Of a DNA stretch of 64,000 nt, positions 51,399-60,107 are shown piece after piece. This stretch comes from Psychromarinibacter sp048262455 (lineage in GTDB: Bacteria > Pseudomonadota > Alphaproteobacteria > Rhodobacterales > Rhodobacteraceae). Under the pieces are notes generated by a model that worked only from the letters and a program-made list of their open reading frames with translations, ran no database searches and was not told the origin of the DNA. Position 1 is the first letter of the stretch. Every line of letters begins with the position of its first letter. The position numbers and the translations under genes were made by a program. The DNA is taken from the NCBI GenBank assembly GCA_048262455.1, contig JBLXFD010000012.1, forward strand, positions 47,103 through 111,102, given 5' to 3'.

Positions 51399-54082
51399 TC
51401 GGCTTCAACCTGCTGGTCGCGGTCTGCCTCGTCTACGTGGCGCTGCTGTTCATCGTCGCCTTCGCCGCCGAGCGCCGGGCAGAGCGGGGCCGCGCCCGCT
51501 GGCTGCGCTCGCCGCTGGTCTACACGCTGTCGCTGTCGATCTACTGCACCGCATGGACCTTCTACGGCGCGGTCGGCTACGCGGTGAACTCGGGGCTGGA
51601 ATTCGTGACGATCTACCTCGGCCCCACGCTGGTGGCGGTTGGCTGGTGGGGCCTGCTGCGCAAGCTGGTGCGGATCGGCCGGTCGCAGCGGATCACCTCG
51701 ATCGCCGACCTGGTCTCGTCGCGCTACGGCAAGTCGAACCTGCTGGGGGTCTTCGTGACGCTTTTGGCAGTGGTCGGCTCCACCCCCTACATCGCGTTGC
51801 AACTGCAGTCGGTGACCCTGTCCTTCTCCGTCTTCGCCGCCGCCGACGGGCGCACGCCGGATTTCGCCGACCTCGATTCCACCGCGCTGGCGGTGGCGGC
51901 CGGCCTGACGCTGTTCACCATCCTCTTCGGCACCCGCCGCCTCGACGTGAACGAGCGGCACCACGGCGTCGTCATGGCCATCGCCCTGGAGGCGGTGGTC
52001 AAGCTGTTCGCCCTGCTGGCGGTGGGGGTCTTCGTGGTCTGGGGCGTGGCGGGCGGCCCGGCCGAGATGGCCACGCGCATCGCCGCCTCGCCCATCGCCG
52101 AATGGCAGCCGGCGCCGGGGCGCTGGGCGGGGCTGATCTTCCTCTCCGCCGCCGCCTTCCTGTGCCTGCCGCGCATGTTCCAGGTGCTGGTGGTGGAGAA
52201 CGCCGACGAAAGCCACGTCGCCGTCGCCTCCTGGGCCTTCCCGCTGTACCTGTTCCTGATGAGCCTCTTCGTGGTGCCCATCGCCGTGACCGGGCTGGAG
52301 CTGCTGCCGCAGGGCAATCCCGACCTCTACGTCCTTACCGTCCCCCTGGCGCTGGAGCGCGAGGGGCTGGCGATGCTGTCCTTCCTCGGCGGCTTTTCCA
52401 GCGCCACCTCGATGGTGATCGTCGCGGCCATCGCGCTGTCGACCATGGTGTCGAACCACATCGTCATGCCGATCTGGCTGAGCCTGCGGCGCGACCGGGC
52501 CAGCATGTCCGGCGACGTGCGCGACGTGGTGATCCGGGCGCGGCGGCTGTCGATCGCGGGGGTGCTGCTGCTGGGCTACCTCTACTTCCACTTCTCCGGC
52601 GGCTCCACCGCGCTGGCGGCGATCGGGCTGATCAGCTTCGTCGGCGTGGCGCAGGTGCTGCCGGCGCTGCTGGGCGGGCTCTACTGGCGCGGCGCGGCGC
52701 GGGCGGGGGCGGCGGCGGGGCTGGCCGCGGGCTTTGTCATCTGGGCCTACACGCTGTTCCTGCCCAGCTTCGGCACCAGCTTCGTGATGCCCGCGCAGGT
52801 GCTGGCAGAGGGGCCCTTCGGCATCGGCTGGCTGCGCCCGCAGGCATTGTTCGGGATCGAGGGGTTGGACCCGGTGGTGCACGCGGTGCTGTGGTCGATG
52901 ACCGTCAACACGCTGCTGTTCGTCGGCGTCTCGCTGGCCAGCTTCCCCGGCCCGCTGGAGCGGCTGCAGGGGGCGCAGTTCGTCAACGTCTTCGACCATT
53001 CGCGCGCCGGGCGGGGATGGTCGGCGGGCGGCGCCGAGGCCGAGGACCTGCTGATCATGTCCCAGCGCATCCTCGGCGCCAGCCAGGCGCAGGCGCTGTT
53101 CCGCGCCGAGGCCACTCGGCAGGGCGGCGGCGGCTACCTGCCCGAGACGACGCCCGATTTCATCGAGACGCTGGAGCGCGAGCTGGCCGGCTCGGTCGGC
53201 GCCGCGACGGCCCACGCCATGGTGGCGCAGATCACCGGCGCCGCCGCGGTGTCGGTCGAGGACCTGCTGGCCGTGGCCGACGAGACGGCGCAGATCATGG
53301 AATATTCCAGCCAGCTGGAGGCCCAGCGAGAGGAGCTGTCGCGCACCGCCCGGCAGCTGCGCGATGCCAACGAGAAGCTGACCCAGCTGTCGATCCAGAA
53401 GGACGCCTTCCTCAGCCAGATCAGCCACGAGCTGCGCACGCCCATGACCTCGATCCGCGCCTTTTCCGAGATCCTGATGACCGGCGGCCCGCTGTCAGAG
53501 GCCGACCTGTCGCATTTCTCCACCATCATCCACGACGAGGCGATCCGGCTGACGCGGCTGCTGGACGACCTACTGGACCTGTCGGTGCTTGAGAACGGCC
53601 AGGTCTCGCTGAACTGGCAGGAGGCAGAGCTGGGTGCGGTGCTGGACCGCTCGGTCGCGGCGGCGGCGGGGCGGGGCGAGGGGGCGCTGCGGATCCAGCG
53701 CGGCTCGCTGGCCGAACGGCTGCGGCTGACCACCGATCCCGACCGGCTGGCGCAGGTCTTCATCAACCTGATCGCCAACGCGCAGAAGTACTGCGACGCC
53801 GAGGTGCCGGAGCTGCGGATCGCGGCCGACGTGCGCGGCGCCTTCGTGCAGGTGGATTTCATCGACAACGGCGCCGGCATCCCGCAGCAGAACCAGGCGC
53901 TGATCTTCGAGAAGTTCGCCCGCCTCGCCGACCAGACCGGCGCCGGCGGGGCCGGGCTGGGGCTGGCGATCTGCCGCGAGATCCTGGAGCGGCTGGGGGG
54001 GTCCATCGCCTACCTGCCGGGGCAGGGCGGGGCGGCCTTCCGGGTGGTGCTGCCGCTGGTCCCGCCGGTTCGGGCGGGCTGA
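51395..54082 (+). CDS. Sodium/solute symporter-type sensor histidine kinase (CrbS-like)
   Basis: An 895-residue fusion. Residues 1 to about 530 form an SSS-type transporter of twelve to thirteen helices ('SLSIYCTAWTFYGAVGYAV', 'GRSQRITSIADLVSSRYGKS', 'LSTMVSNHIVMPIWL'). A cytoplasmic linker with a coiled coil ('LEAQREELSRTARQLRDANEKLTQL') leads to a HisKA domain with His678 in 'SQISHELRTPM', then an HATPase domain with 'INLIANAQKY' and 'DNGAGIP' and 'GAGLGLAI'. CrbS in Vibrio and Pseudomonas has this plan and switches on acs. Here acs lies in the same neighbourhood, so acetate-related sensing is a fair inference. Confidence 0.93.
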   Translation: MIGFNLLVAVCLVYVALLFIVAFAAERRAERGRARWLRSPLVYTLSLSIYCTAWTFYGAVGYAVNSGLEFVTIYLGPTLVAVGWWGLLRKLVRIGRSQRITSIADLVSSRYGKSNLLGVFVTLLAVVGSTPYIALQLQSVTLSFSVFAAADGRTPDFADLDSTALAVAAGLTLFTILFGTRRLDVNERHHGVVMAIALEAVVKLFALLAVGVFVVWGVAGGPAEMATRIAASPIAEWQPAPGRWAGLIFLSAAAFLCLPRMFQVLVVENADESHVAVASWAFPLYLFLMSLFVVPIAVTGLELLPQGNPDLYVLTVPLALEREGLAMLSFLGGFSSATSMVIVAAIALSTMVSNHIVMPIWLSLRRDRASMSGDVRDVVIRARRLSIAGVLLLGYLYFHFSGGSTALAAIGLISFVGVAQVLPALLGGLYWRGAARAGAAAGLAAGFVIWAYTLFLPSFGTSFVMPAQVLAEGPFGIGWLRPQALFGIEGLDPVVHAVLWSMTVNTLLFVGVSLASFPGPLERLQGAQFVNVFDHSRAGRGWSAGGAEAEDLLIMSQRILGASQAQALFRAEATRQGGGGYLPETTPDFIETLERELAGSVGAATAHAMVAQITGAAAVSVEDLLAVADETAQIMEYSSQLEAQREELSRTARQLRDANEKLTQLSIQKDAFLSQISHELRTPMTSIRAFSEILMTGGPLSEADLSHFSTIIHDEAIRLTRLLDDLLDLSVLENGQVSLNWQEAELGAVLDRSVAAAAGRGEGALRIQRGSLAERLRLTTDPDRLAQVFINLIANAQKYCDAEVPELRIAADVRGAFVQVDFIDNGAGIPQQNQALIFEKFARLADQTGAGGAGLGLAICREILERLGGSIAYLPGQGGAAFRVVLPLVPPVRAG

Positions 54083-54105
54083 CCAGAGGACCGAACCCGG
54101 CCCGC

Positions 54106-54330
54106 CCGATCACCCTGAAGGTCAACGGCGAGCTGCGGCAGGAGGGCGACCTGAACCAGATGATCTGGAAGGTGCCCGAAATGATCGCCTACCTGTCGGA
54201 GTACTTCGAGCTGGCCGCCGGCGACGTGATCCTGTCCGGCACCCCCTCTGGCGTCGGCGCGGTGCAGCGCGGCGACCGGATCGAGGTTGCGGCCGCGGGG
54301 CTGGGCAGCCTGACCGTCACCGTCGTCTAG
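54106..54330 (+). pseudogene. Remnant of a fumarylacetoacetate hydrolase family gene (C-terminal end only)
   Basis: Read in the frame of the TAG at 54328, this gives about 74 residues: 'ITLKVNGELRQEGDLNQ', 'MIWKVPEMIAYLSEYFEL', 'AAGDVILSGTPSGVGAVQ', 'RGDRIEVAAAGLGSLTVTVV'. This is the C-terminal quarter of an FAH-domain hydrolase, including the GTPSGVG loop. The catalytic metal residues (further N-terminal) are absent; the frame upstream runs into the histidine kinase's 3' end. It is a deletion remnant next to a sugar-acid type cluster where FAH-type hydrolases are common. Confidence 0.85.
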
Positions 54331-54336
54331 AAGCGG

Positions 54337-55038
54337 TCAGCGGGGCAGGGGCGTCGGCGCTTCCTGCGGCAGGGTGCGGGTCATCCGGTGGCGGGCGTCC
54401 AGCGCGTTGTTCAGGTGCTGGCGGAACAGCGCGCGCAGGGTGTCCGCGTCGGCGTCTTCCAGCGCCGCCAGCATCGCGTGGTGGTCCGACCGCGCCCGCA
54501 GCAGCGCCTCTGGCTCCTGCACCGCCGCGAAGCGCACGGCGTGGGCCTGCAGCGCCGCGCGCTCGATGGCGTCCACCAGGAAGGGGTTCGGGCACAGGGC
54601 GAAGAGCGCCCGGTGAAAGGCCGCGTTGCTGCGGAACACCGCCGCAAGATCGCCCGCGTCGCAGGCGGCGTCGTGGCGGTCCTGGATCGCCCGCAGCTCT
54701 GCCATGGCCTCGGGGGCGGGGGGCAGGTCCATCTCGTCCACCGCCGCCGGCTCGATCAATGTGCGGAAACTGAAGATCGCCGCTGATTCGCTGTCGTCGT
54801 AGAACCGCACGCGCACGCCGCGGTTGCGCAGCCGCTCCACCAGTCCCATCCGCTCCAGTTCGTCCAGCGACCGGCGCACAAGGTGCCGCTTGGCGCCGAA
54901 CCGCGCCATCAGCGCGTCCTCCACCAGCCGCTCGCGCGGCAGCAGGCGCCAGAGCACGATGTCCTCCTCCAGCGCCCGCACGATGGTCTCCATGTCGGCG
55001 GCGGCCTCGGGCTGGGCGGTGATCTTTTGTTCGTGCAA
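54337..55038 (-). CDS. GntR family transcriptional regulator (FadR/FCD subfamily)
   Basis: A 233-residue repressor or activator. N-terminal winged helix: 'IVLWRLLPRERLVEDALMARFGAKRHLVRRSLDELERMGLVERLRNRGVRV' in parts. The C-terminal FCD domain carries the metal/ligand histidines in 'RHDAACDAGD', 'NAAFHRALFALCPN' and 'SDHHAMLAALED'. I chose TTG 55038, which has GGAGAGA eight bases upstream; an in-frame ATG 69 bases further up lacks a site. It is divergent from the dehydratase-transporter operon, with a palindrome between them, so it probably controls that operon. Confidence 0.85.
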   Translation of the reverse strand: MHEQKITAQPEAAADMETIVRALEEDIVLWRLLPRERLVEDALMARFGAKRHLVRRSLDELERMGLVERLRNRGVRVRFYDDSESAAIFSFRTLIEPAAVDEMDLPPAPEAMAELRAIQDRHDAACDAGDLAAVFRSNAAFHRALFALCPNPFLVDAIERAALQAHAVRFAAVQEPEALLRARSDHHAMLAALEDADADTLRALFRQHLNNALDARHRMTRTLPQEAPTPLPR

Positions 55039-55132
55039 GCGTTCTCTCCGGCCGTTCCACCCGGTGTTAGCAAAACCGGCGTTTTCCGGCCAGTCGGCTC
55101 TGGCCAAGTCCCTCGGGGTATGGCATCTGTAT

Positions 55133-55152
55133 TATCAATAATCTTATTGATA
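55133..55152 (+). promoter_or_regulatory. Candidate GntR operator
   Basis: TATCAAT-AATCTT-ATTGATA, a perfect seven-base inverted repeat in a short AT-rich island, 54 bases before the dehydratase start. Such a site in the divergent gap of a GntR regulator is the usual arrangement. Confidence 0.6.
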
Positions 55153-55205
55153 CACCCGGCGCGAGCCTTTTTCGGCGCGACGCGGTGTCAGGGGGGCGAT
55201 AGTCG

Positions 55206-56915
55206 ATGAGCGAGAAACGGGGCCTGCGCAAGAACGTCACCCAGTACGGTGACAACGATTTCGCCTTCTACCTGCGCAAGGCCTTCATCAAGGCCGCGGG
55301 CTACAGCGACGACGCGCTGGACCGGCCGGTGATCGGCATCGTCGACAGCGGTTCCGGCTACAACCCCTGCCACGGCAACATGCGCGACCTGATCGAATCG
55401 GTGTCCCGCGGGGTCATGCTGGCGGGGGCGATCCCGGTGCCCTTCCCGGTGATCTCGCTGCACGAGAGTTTCGCCAACCCCACCTCGATGTACCTGCGCA
55501 ACCTGATGGCCATGGACGTCGAGGAGATGATCCGCGCCCAGCCCATGGACGCGGTGGTGCTGCTGGGCGGCTGCGACAAGACCGTGCCGGCCTTGCTGAT
55601 GGGCGCCGCCAGCGCCAACGTCCCCGCGATCTGCCTTGTCACCGGCCCGATGAGCGCCGGCAGCTGGCGCGGCGAGCGGGTGGGCGCCTGCACCGACTGC
55701 CGCCGGTTCTGGGGCATGTACCGGGGCGGCGAACTGGACGATGACCAGATCAACGACGTGACCAACAACCTCGCCCCCACCATCGGCACCTGCGGCGTGA
55801 TGGGCACCGCCAGCACCATGGCGCTGGCGACCGAGGCGATGGGCATGATGCTGCCCGGCGGCGCCTGCGCGCCCGCCGTCTCCGCCGAACGGCGGCGGCT
55901 GGCAGAGCTGACCGGCGCCCGCGCGGTGGGGCTGGCGGCCGAGGGGGTGACGCCGGACAAGGTCATGACCGTCGATGCGCTGCACAACGCTTTCCGCGTG
56001 GTGATGGCGGCGGGCGGGTCGACCAACGCGCTGATCCACCTGACGGCGGTGGCCGGGCGGCTGGGGGTCGAGGTCAGCCTAGAGACGCTGGACCGGCTGG
56101 GCCGCGAGACGCCGGTGCTGGTGGACCTGAAGCCGGCCGGCAGCGGCTACATGGAGGACCTGCACCGCGCCGGCGGGCTGACCACCATCCTGCGCCGGAT
56201 CGAGGACCTGATGAAGGGCGACTGCCTGACCGTCAGCGGCCAGACCCTGGCCCAGAACATCGCGGGCGCCGCGCCGGACTGGGAACAGCAGGTGGTGCGC
56301 GACCGCGACACGCCGCTGGCCGCCGCCGACGGGCTGATCGTGCTGCGCGGCAACATCGCGCCGGGCGGCGCGGTGATGAAGGCCGCCGCCGCCTCCGAGA
56401 AATTCCTGCGCCACACCGGGCGCGCCGTGGTCTTTGACGGGCTGGCCGACATGGCCGCGCGGCTGGACGACCCGGACCTCGACGTGACCGAGAACGACGT
56501 GCTGGTGCTGAAGAACGCCGGCCCCATCGGCGGGCCGGGGATGCCCGAGGCCGGGTACATCCCGATCCCGCGCAAGCTGGCGCTGAAGGGCGTGCGCGAC
56601 ATGGTCCGCATCTCCGACGCGCGGATGAGCGGCACCGCCTTCGGGTCCATTGTCCTGCACATCACCCCCGAGGCCGCCGTGGGCGGGCCTCTGGCGGCGC
56701 TGCAGAGCGGCGACACCATCACGCTGGACGCCGCGGCGCGGCGGATCGACGTGGATCTCGACCAGTCCGAGATCGACCGGCGCCTGGAAGGCGTGCGCCC
56801 CGAGCGGGGCGAGGGCATGCGCGGCTACGCGCGGCTGTATAACCAGAGCGTCCTTCAGGCCGACGCGGGCTGCGACTTCGACTTCGCGCGGCCCCCGATG
56901 CGAGAGCGTCTCTGA
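55206..56915 (+). CDS. IlvD/Edd family dehydratase (probable sugar-acid dehydratase)
   Basis: A 569-residue iron-sulfur dehydratase. Likely cluster ligands are Cys55 ('GYNPCHGNM'), Cys123 ('LGGCDKTVP') and Cys196 ('IGTCGVMGTAST'). Other blocks: 'GGSTNALIHLTAVA', 'VLRGNIAPGGAVMK', 'GGPGMPEAGYIPIPRKLA', 'ISDARMSGTAFGSIVLH'. The group includes L-arabinonate and D-xylonate dehydratases, which form 2-keto-3-deoxy acids. With a DapA-family aldolase in the same operon, it probably starts breakdown of an aldonic or related hydroxy acid. It heads the operon; a branched-chain amino acid role is unlikely here. Confidence 0.92.
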   Translation: MSEKRGLRKNVTQYGDNDFAFYLRKAFIKAAGYSDDALDRPVIGIVDSGSGYNPCHGNMRDLIESVSRGVMLAGAIPVPFPVISLHESFANPTSMYLRNLMAMDVEEMIRAQPMDAVVLLGGCDKTVPALLMGAASANVPAICLVTGPMSAGSWRGERVGACTDCRRFWGMYRGGELDDDQINDVTNNLAPTIGTCGVMGTASTMALATEAMGMMLPGGACAPAVSAERRRLAELTGARAVGLAAEGVTPDKVMTVDALHNAFRVVMAAGGSTNALIHLTAVAGRLGVEVSLETLDRLGRETPVLVDLKPAGSGYMEDLHRAGGLTTILRRIEDLMKGDCLTVSGQTLAQNIAGAAPDWEQQVVRDRDTPLAAADGLIVLRGNIAPGGAVMKAAAASEKFLRHTGRAVVFDGLADMAARLDDPDLDVTENDVLVLKNAGPIGGPGMPEAGYIPIPRKLALKGVRDMVRISDARMSGTAFGSIVLHITPEAAVGGPLAALQSGDTITLDAAARRIDVDLDQSEIDRRLEGVRPERGEGMRGYARLYNQSVLQADAGCDFDFARPPMRERL

Positions 56916-56965
56916 CGCACGACGAAAGGCGCGATGCGCCGGAATAACCCCAGGGAGGAAGTAGA

Positions 56966-57985
56966 ATGACCATTTCCACATTGAAGACCACGCTGCTGGC
57001 CGGTGCCGCGGTGCTGATCGGCGCCACCGGCGCGATGGCGCAGGACCAGGACTTCAGCGGCGTCGAGCTGCCGGGCACCATCCGGGTGATCGTGGCCTAC
57101 AGCGCCGGCGGCTCGTCCGACACGCTGGCCCGCGTGACCATCCCCGCATGGGAAGCGGCGATCGAGGAGCTGTCGGGCGGCAGCACCAACACCGTGATCG
57201 CCAACATGCCGGGCGCCGGGGGCGAGATCGGCTGGACCAACCTCGCCGCAGCCAAGGCCGACGGGTCCACCATCGGCATCATCAACCTGCCGGCCGTGCC
57301 GCTGGTCGAGAAAACCCGCGAGGTGGCCTTCGCCCCCTGGACCGAAACCTTCGTGCCGCTGGGCCTGAACGTGGTCGACCCCAGCGTGGTGCGGCTTGCC
57401 AACAGCTCGAAGTACGAGACGCTGGGCGAGGCGATCGAGGCCGCCAAGGCCAACCCCGGCTCGGTGATCGTGGGCGCTGACGGCCCGCTGTCGGACGACC
57501 ACGCGGCGATGTACGCGCTGGAGAAGGACACCGGCGCCAAGTTCACCTTCGTGCCCTTCGCCGGCTCGGCCCCGGCGAACCAGTCGTTCATGTCTGGCGA
57601 GGTCGACATCGCCATCGGCAACGCCTTCGACCACATCCAGACCGCCGACGCGGCCAAGGAGGCGATGGTGCTGCAGCCGGAGCGCTACGACATGATGCCC
57701 GACGTTCCGACCTCGGTGGAACTGCTGGACCTGCCCGAGCGTGACCTCGGCTCCTCGCGCGGCTTCGCGGCGCCTGCCGGCACCCCGGAAGACCTGGTGG
57801 CGCTGTACCGCGCCGGCTTCGAGAAGATCTTCAACGACCAGGCCTTCATCGACGAGGCGCGGGCCAAGAACATCACCACCGCCAAGCCGCGCGTCGGCGA
57901 GGCCTTCGGTGCGCTGATGATGGACCAGGAGACCCTGGCCACCGACCTGCTGCCCCTGTTCGAAGAGGGCGGCTTCCTCGACTGA
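56966..57985 (+). CDS. Tripartite tricarboxylate transporter substrate-binding protein (TctC family)
   Basis: A 339-residue periplasmic receptor with signal peptide 'TTLLAGAAVLIGATGAMAQDQD'. TctC (Bug) marks: 'IRVIVAYSAGGSSDTLARV', 'IANMPGAGGEIGWTNLAAAKADGSTIGIINL', 'FVPFAGSAPANQSFMSGEVDIAIGNAFD'. Bug proteins bind carboxylates through the loop after the first strand. A GGGAGGAAG site precedes the ATG. A terminator-like hairpin after the gene should leave more receptor than permease. Confidence 0.93.
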   Translation: MTISTLKTTLLAGAAVLIGATGAMAQDQDFSGVELPGTIRVIVAYSAGGSSDTLARVTIPAWEAAIEELSGGSTNTVIANMPGAGGEIGWTNLAAAKADGSTIGIINLPAVPLVEKTREVAFAPWTETFVPLGLNVVDPSVVRLANSSKYETLGEAIEAAKANPGSVIVGADGPLSDDHAAMYALEKDTGAKFTFVPFAGSAPANQSFMSGEVDIAIGNAFDHIQTADAAKEAMVLQPERYDMMPDVPTSVELLDLPERDLGSSRGFAAPAGTPEDLVALYRAGFEKIFNDQAFIDEARAKNITTAKPRVGEAFGALMMDQETLATDLLPLFEEGGFLD

Positions 57986-58001
57986 GGCCAACCCGCGATC
58001 C

Positions 58002-58034
58002 GGCCCGGCGGCGCCATGCTGCCGGGCCTTTTCC
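58002..58034 (+). terminator. Terminator or attenuator between tctC- and tctB-type genes
   Basis: GGCCCGGC (58002-58009) pairs with GCCGGGCC (58021-58028), with further inner pairs, followed by TTTTCCC. It lies 16 bases after the tctC-type stop, while tctB starts 34 bases later on the same strand. Confidence 0.75.
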
Positions 58035-58062
58035 CACCCGCTGCCTGAAGGATCCCCGCGCC

Positions 58063-58530
58063 ATGCGCCGCATCCGCGAAAATCCTGCCGATTTCATCGT
58101 CACCTCCGCGATCCTGCTGCTGGGCCTCGTCGGCCTCGCCATGGCGCTGCAGTTTCCCGAGCGGGCCGGTTCCTGGCCCCGGGCCATCATGATCATGCTG
58201 ATCCTCGGCGCCGGCATCTACATGCTGCTGTTCTTCCTCGCCCGCCCCGTCGCGCCGGACCCGGCCGCGGAAGCCGCGGCGCAGGACGAACCGCCGTTCG
58301 AATGGTCGCGCGTGCTGATCAACGTGGCGCTGGTCACCGGCCTCGTGCTCGCCGCCCCGGTGCTGGGGCTGTTCACCTCGGCTGCGCTCTACCTGCTGGC
58401 GCACATGCTTTACCTCGGGATCCGGCCCTTGTGGCTGGCGGTCCTGATCGCCGCCGGCTGCACCCTTGTGCTCTACGGCTTCTTCGGCGGCCTGCTGGGC
58501 GTGTCGATTTCCGATGTCCTGCTGATCTGA
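58063..58530 (+). CDS. Tripartite tricarboxylate transporter small membrane subunit (TctB family)
   Basis: A 155-residue protein with four hydrophobic helices (about 13-30, 39-57, 84-103 and 118-145) and a short charged loop between the second and third. This is the TctB/DUF1468 layout. It pairs with TctA in the membrane. Ten bases separate it from the tctA-type start, so they are co-translated. Confidence 0.9.
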   Translation: MRRIRENPADFIVTSAILLLGLVGLAMALQFPERAGSWPRAIMIMLILGAGIYMLLFFLARPVAPDPAAEAAAQDEPPFEWSRVLINVALVTGLVLAAPVLGLFTSAALYLLAHMLYLGIRPLWLAVLIAAGCTLVLYGFFGGLLGVSISDVLLI

Positions 58531-58540
58531 GGCCCGCCCC

Positions 58541-60058
58541 ATGCTTTACGACATCCTCCAGGGCGCGATGGTCGCCTTCCAGCCGCTCAACCTGTCCATC
58601 GCGCTTGCGGGGGCGGTGCTGGGCATCCTGTTCGGCGCGCTGCCGGGGGTTTCGGCCACGCTGGGCATCGCGCTGCTGGTGCCGCTGACCTTCGCCTTCC
58701 AGCCGGTGCCGGCGCTGATCTTCATCGGCGCGGTCTACTGCGGGGCGATCTACGGCGGGTCGATCTCGGCGGTGCTGCTGAACGTGCCGGGCACGCCGGC
58801 GGCGGTGGCCACGATGCTGGACGGCTACGCGATGACGAAGCAGGGCAAGGGCGGCACCGCGCTGGGCATCTGCACCGTCGCCTCGCTGATCGGCGGGCAG
58901 GTCAGCGTGCTGGTGCTGCTCTTCGCCGCGCCGCTGGTGGCCAGCGTGGCGCTGGAGATCCGGTCGGCGGAGTTCTTCTGGATCGTGCTGTTTGCCATGT
59001 CCACCGTGGGCGCCATCGGCGAGGGCAGCCCGGTCAAGGGGCTGGTGGCGGCAATCCTGGGGCTGGCCATCGGCACCATCGGCGCGCACCCGATGACCGG
59101 CACCATCCGCTACACCTTCGGCGAACTGGCGCTCTACGAGGGCCTGCCGGTGGTCTCTGCGCTGGTGGGCCTGTTCTCGATCAGCCAGGTGCTGATCCTG
59201 GCCGAGGGCCGGGGCATGGACACCCAGCTGGACATCCCGCGCATCGGCAAGATCTGGCCCGGCGGCGGGCTGCTGTGGTCGCTACGCAAGACGCTGGCGC
59301 GGTCCTCGGCCATCGGCACCTTCGTCGGGCTGATCCCGGGGGCGGGGGCGGACATCGCCAGCTTCATCGGGCGCAGCGAGGCGCGGCGCTATTCCAAGAA
59401 CCCCGAGCAGTACGGCAAGGGGTCCCCCGAGGCGATCGCGGGCGCCGAGGCGGCCAACAACGCGGTGGTGGGCGGCAGCCTGATCCCGATGCTGACGCTG
59501 GGCATCCCGGGCAACGCGGTGACGGCGGCGCTGCTGGGCGGGCTGCTGATCCACGGGCTGATCCCGGGCCCGATGCTGTTCACCCAGGCGCCCGACGTGC
59601 TGTACCCGTTCATCTTCTCGCTGTTCCTCGCGAACGCCTTCTTCGCCGTCGTGGCGCTGGTGGCGCTGCCCTGGCTGTCGCGCATCGTGCTGGTGCCGCA
59701 GGGGGTCGTGGCCCCGGTGGTGGCGGCGCTGGCGGTGATCGGCGCCTATTCCTTCCGCTCGATCAGCTTCGACATCTGGATCATGTTCACCATGGGCCTC
59801 GTCGGCTACGCCCTGCGCCGCGCCGGCTACCCGCTGGCGCCGATCATCCTCGGGCTGATCCTTGGCCCGCTGGCCGAGGAGAACCTCGACCGGGTGATGA
59901 CGCTGGCCTCGGCGCGCGACCTGTCGCTGCTGGGTTACTTCATGCAGCGCTGGGTGACGGTGGTGCTGATGGTGCTGACCGTGGCGACGATCCTCTACTC
60001 CTTCCTGCGGGACGTGAAATTCCGTAAACCGGCCAAGGCGGGCCCCGGCGACGGCTAG
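58541..60058 (+). CDS. Tripartite tricarboxylate transporter large membrane subunit (TctA family)
   Basis: A 505-residue permease with about twelve hydrophobic segments. TctA signatures: 'LAGAVLGILFGALPGVSATLGIALLVPLTF', 'GAIYGGSISAVLLNVPGTPAAVATMLDGYAM', 'GTFVGLIPGAGADIASFIGRSEARRYS', 'GGSLIPMLTLGIPGNAVTAALLGGLLIHGL'. The two GxPG repeats are the internal duplicated transport motifs. The transporter imports a carboxylate with sodium or protons. Confidence 0.95.
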   Translation: MLYDILQGAMVAFQPLNLSIALAGAVLGILFGALPGVSATLGIALLVPLTFAFQPVPALIFIGAVYCGAIYGGSISAVLLNVPGTPAAVATMLDGYAMTKQGKGGTALGICTVASLIGGQVSVLVLLFAAPLVASVALEIRSAEFFWIVLFAMSTVGAIGEGSPVKGLVAAILGLAIGTIGAHPMTGTIRYTFGELALYEGLPVVSALVGLFSISQVLILAEGRGMDTQLDIPRIGKIWPGGGLLWSLRKTLARSSAIGTFVGLIPGAGADIASFIGRSEARRYSKNPEQYGKGSPEAIAGAEAANNAVVGGSLIPMLTLGIPGNAVTAALLGGLLIHGLIPGPMLFTQAPDVLYPFIFSLFLANAFFAVVALVALPWLSRIVLVPQGVVAPVVAALAVIGAYSFRSISFDIWIMFTMGLVGYALRRAGYPLAPIILGLILGPLAEENLDRVMTLASARDLSLLGYFMQRWVTVVLMVLTVATILYSFLRDVKFRKPAKAGPGDG

Positions 60059-60107
60059 GCCCGCGCCGGCCCGCCGGGCCAACAGACCGATGAAAAGGAC
60101 ATTCGAG

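Noticed and set aside
51281..53428. Long minus-strand frame opposite the sensor kinase
   Set aside because: It reads as a high-GC shadow rich in R, H, G, D and Q, while the plus strand encodes a complete SSS-kinase.
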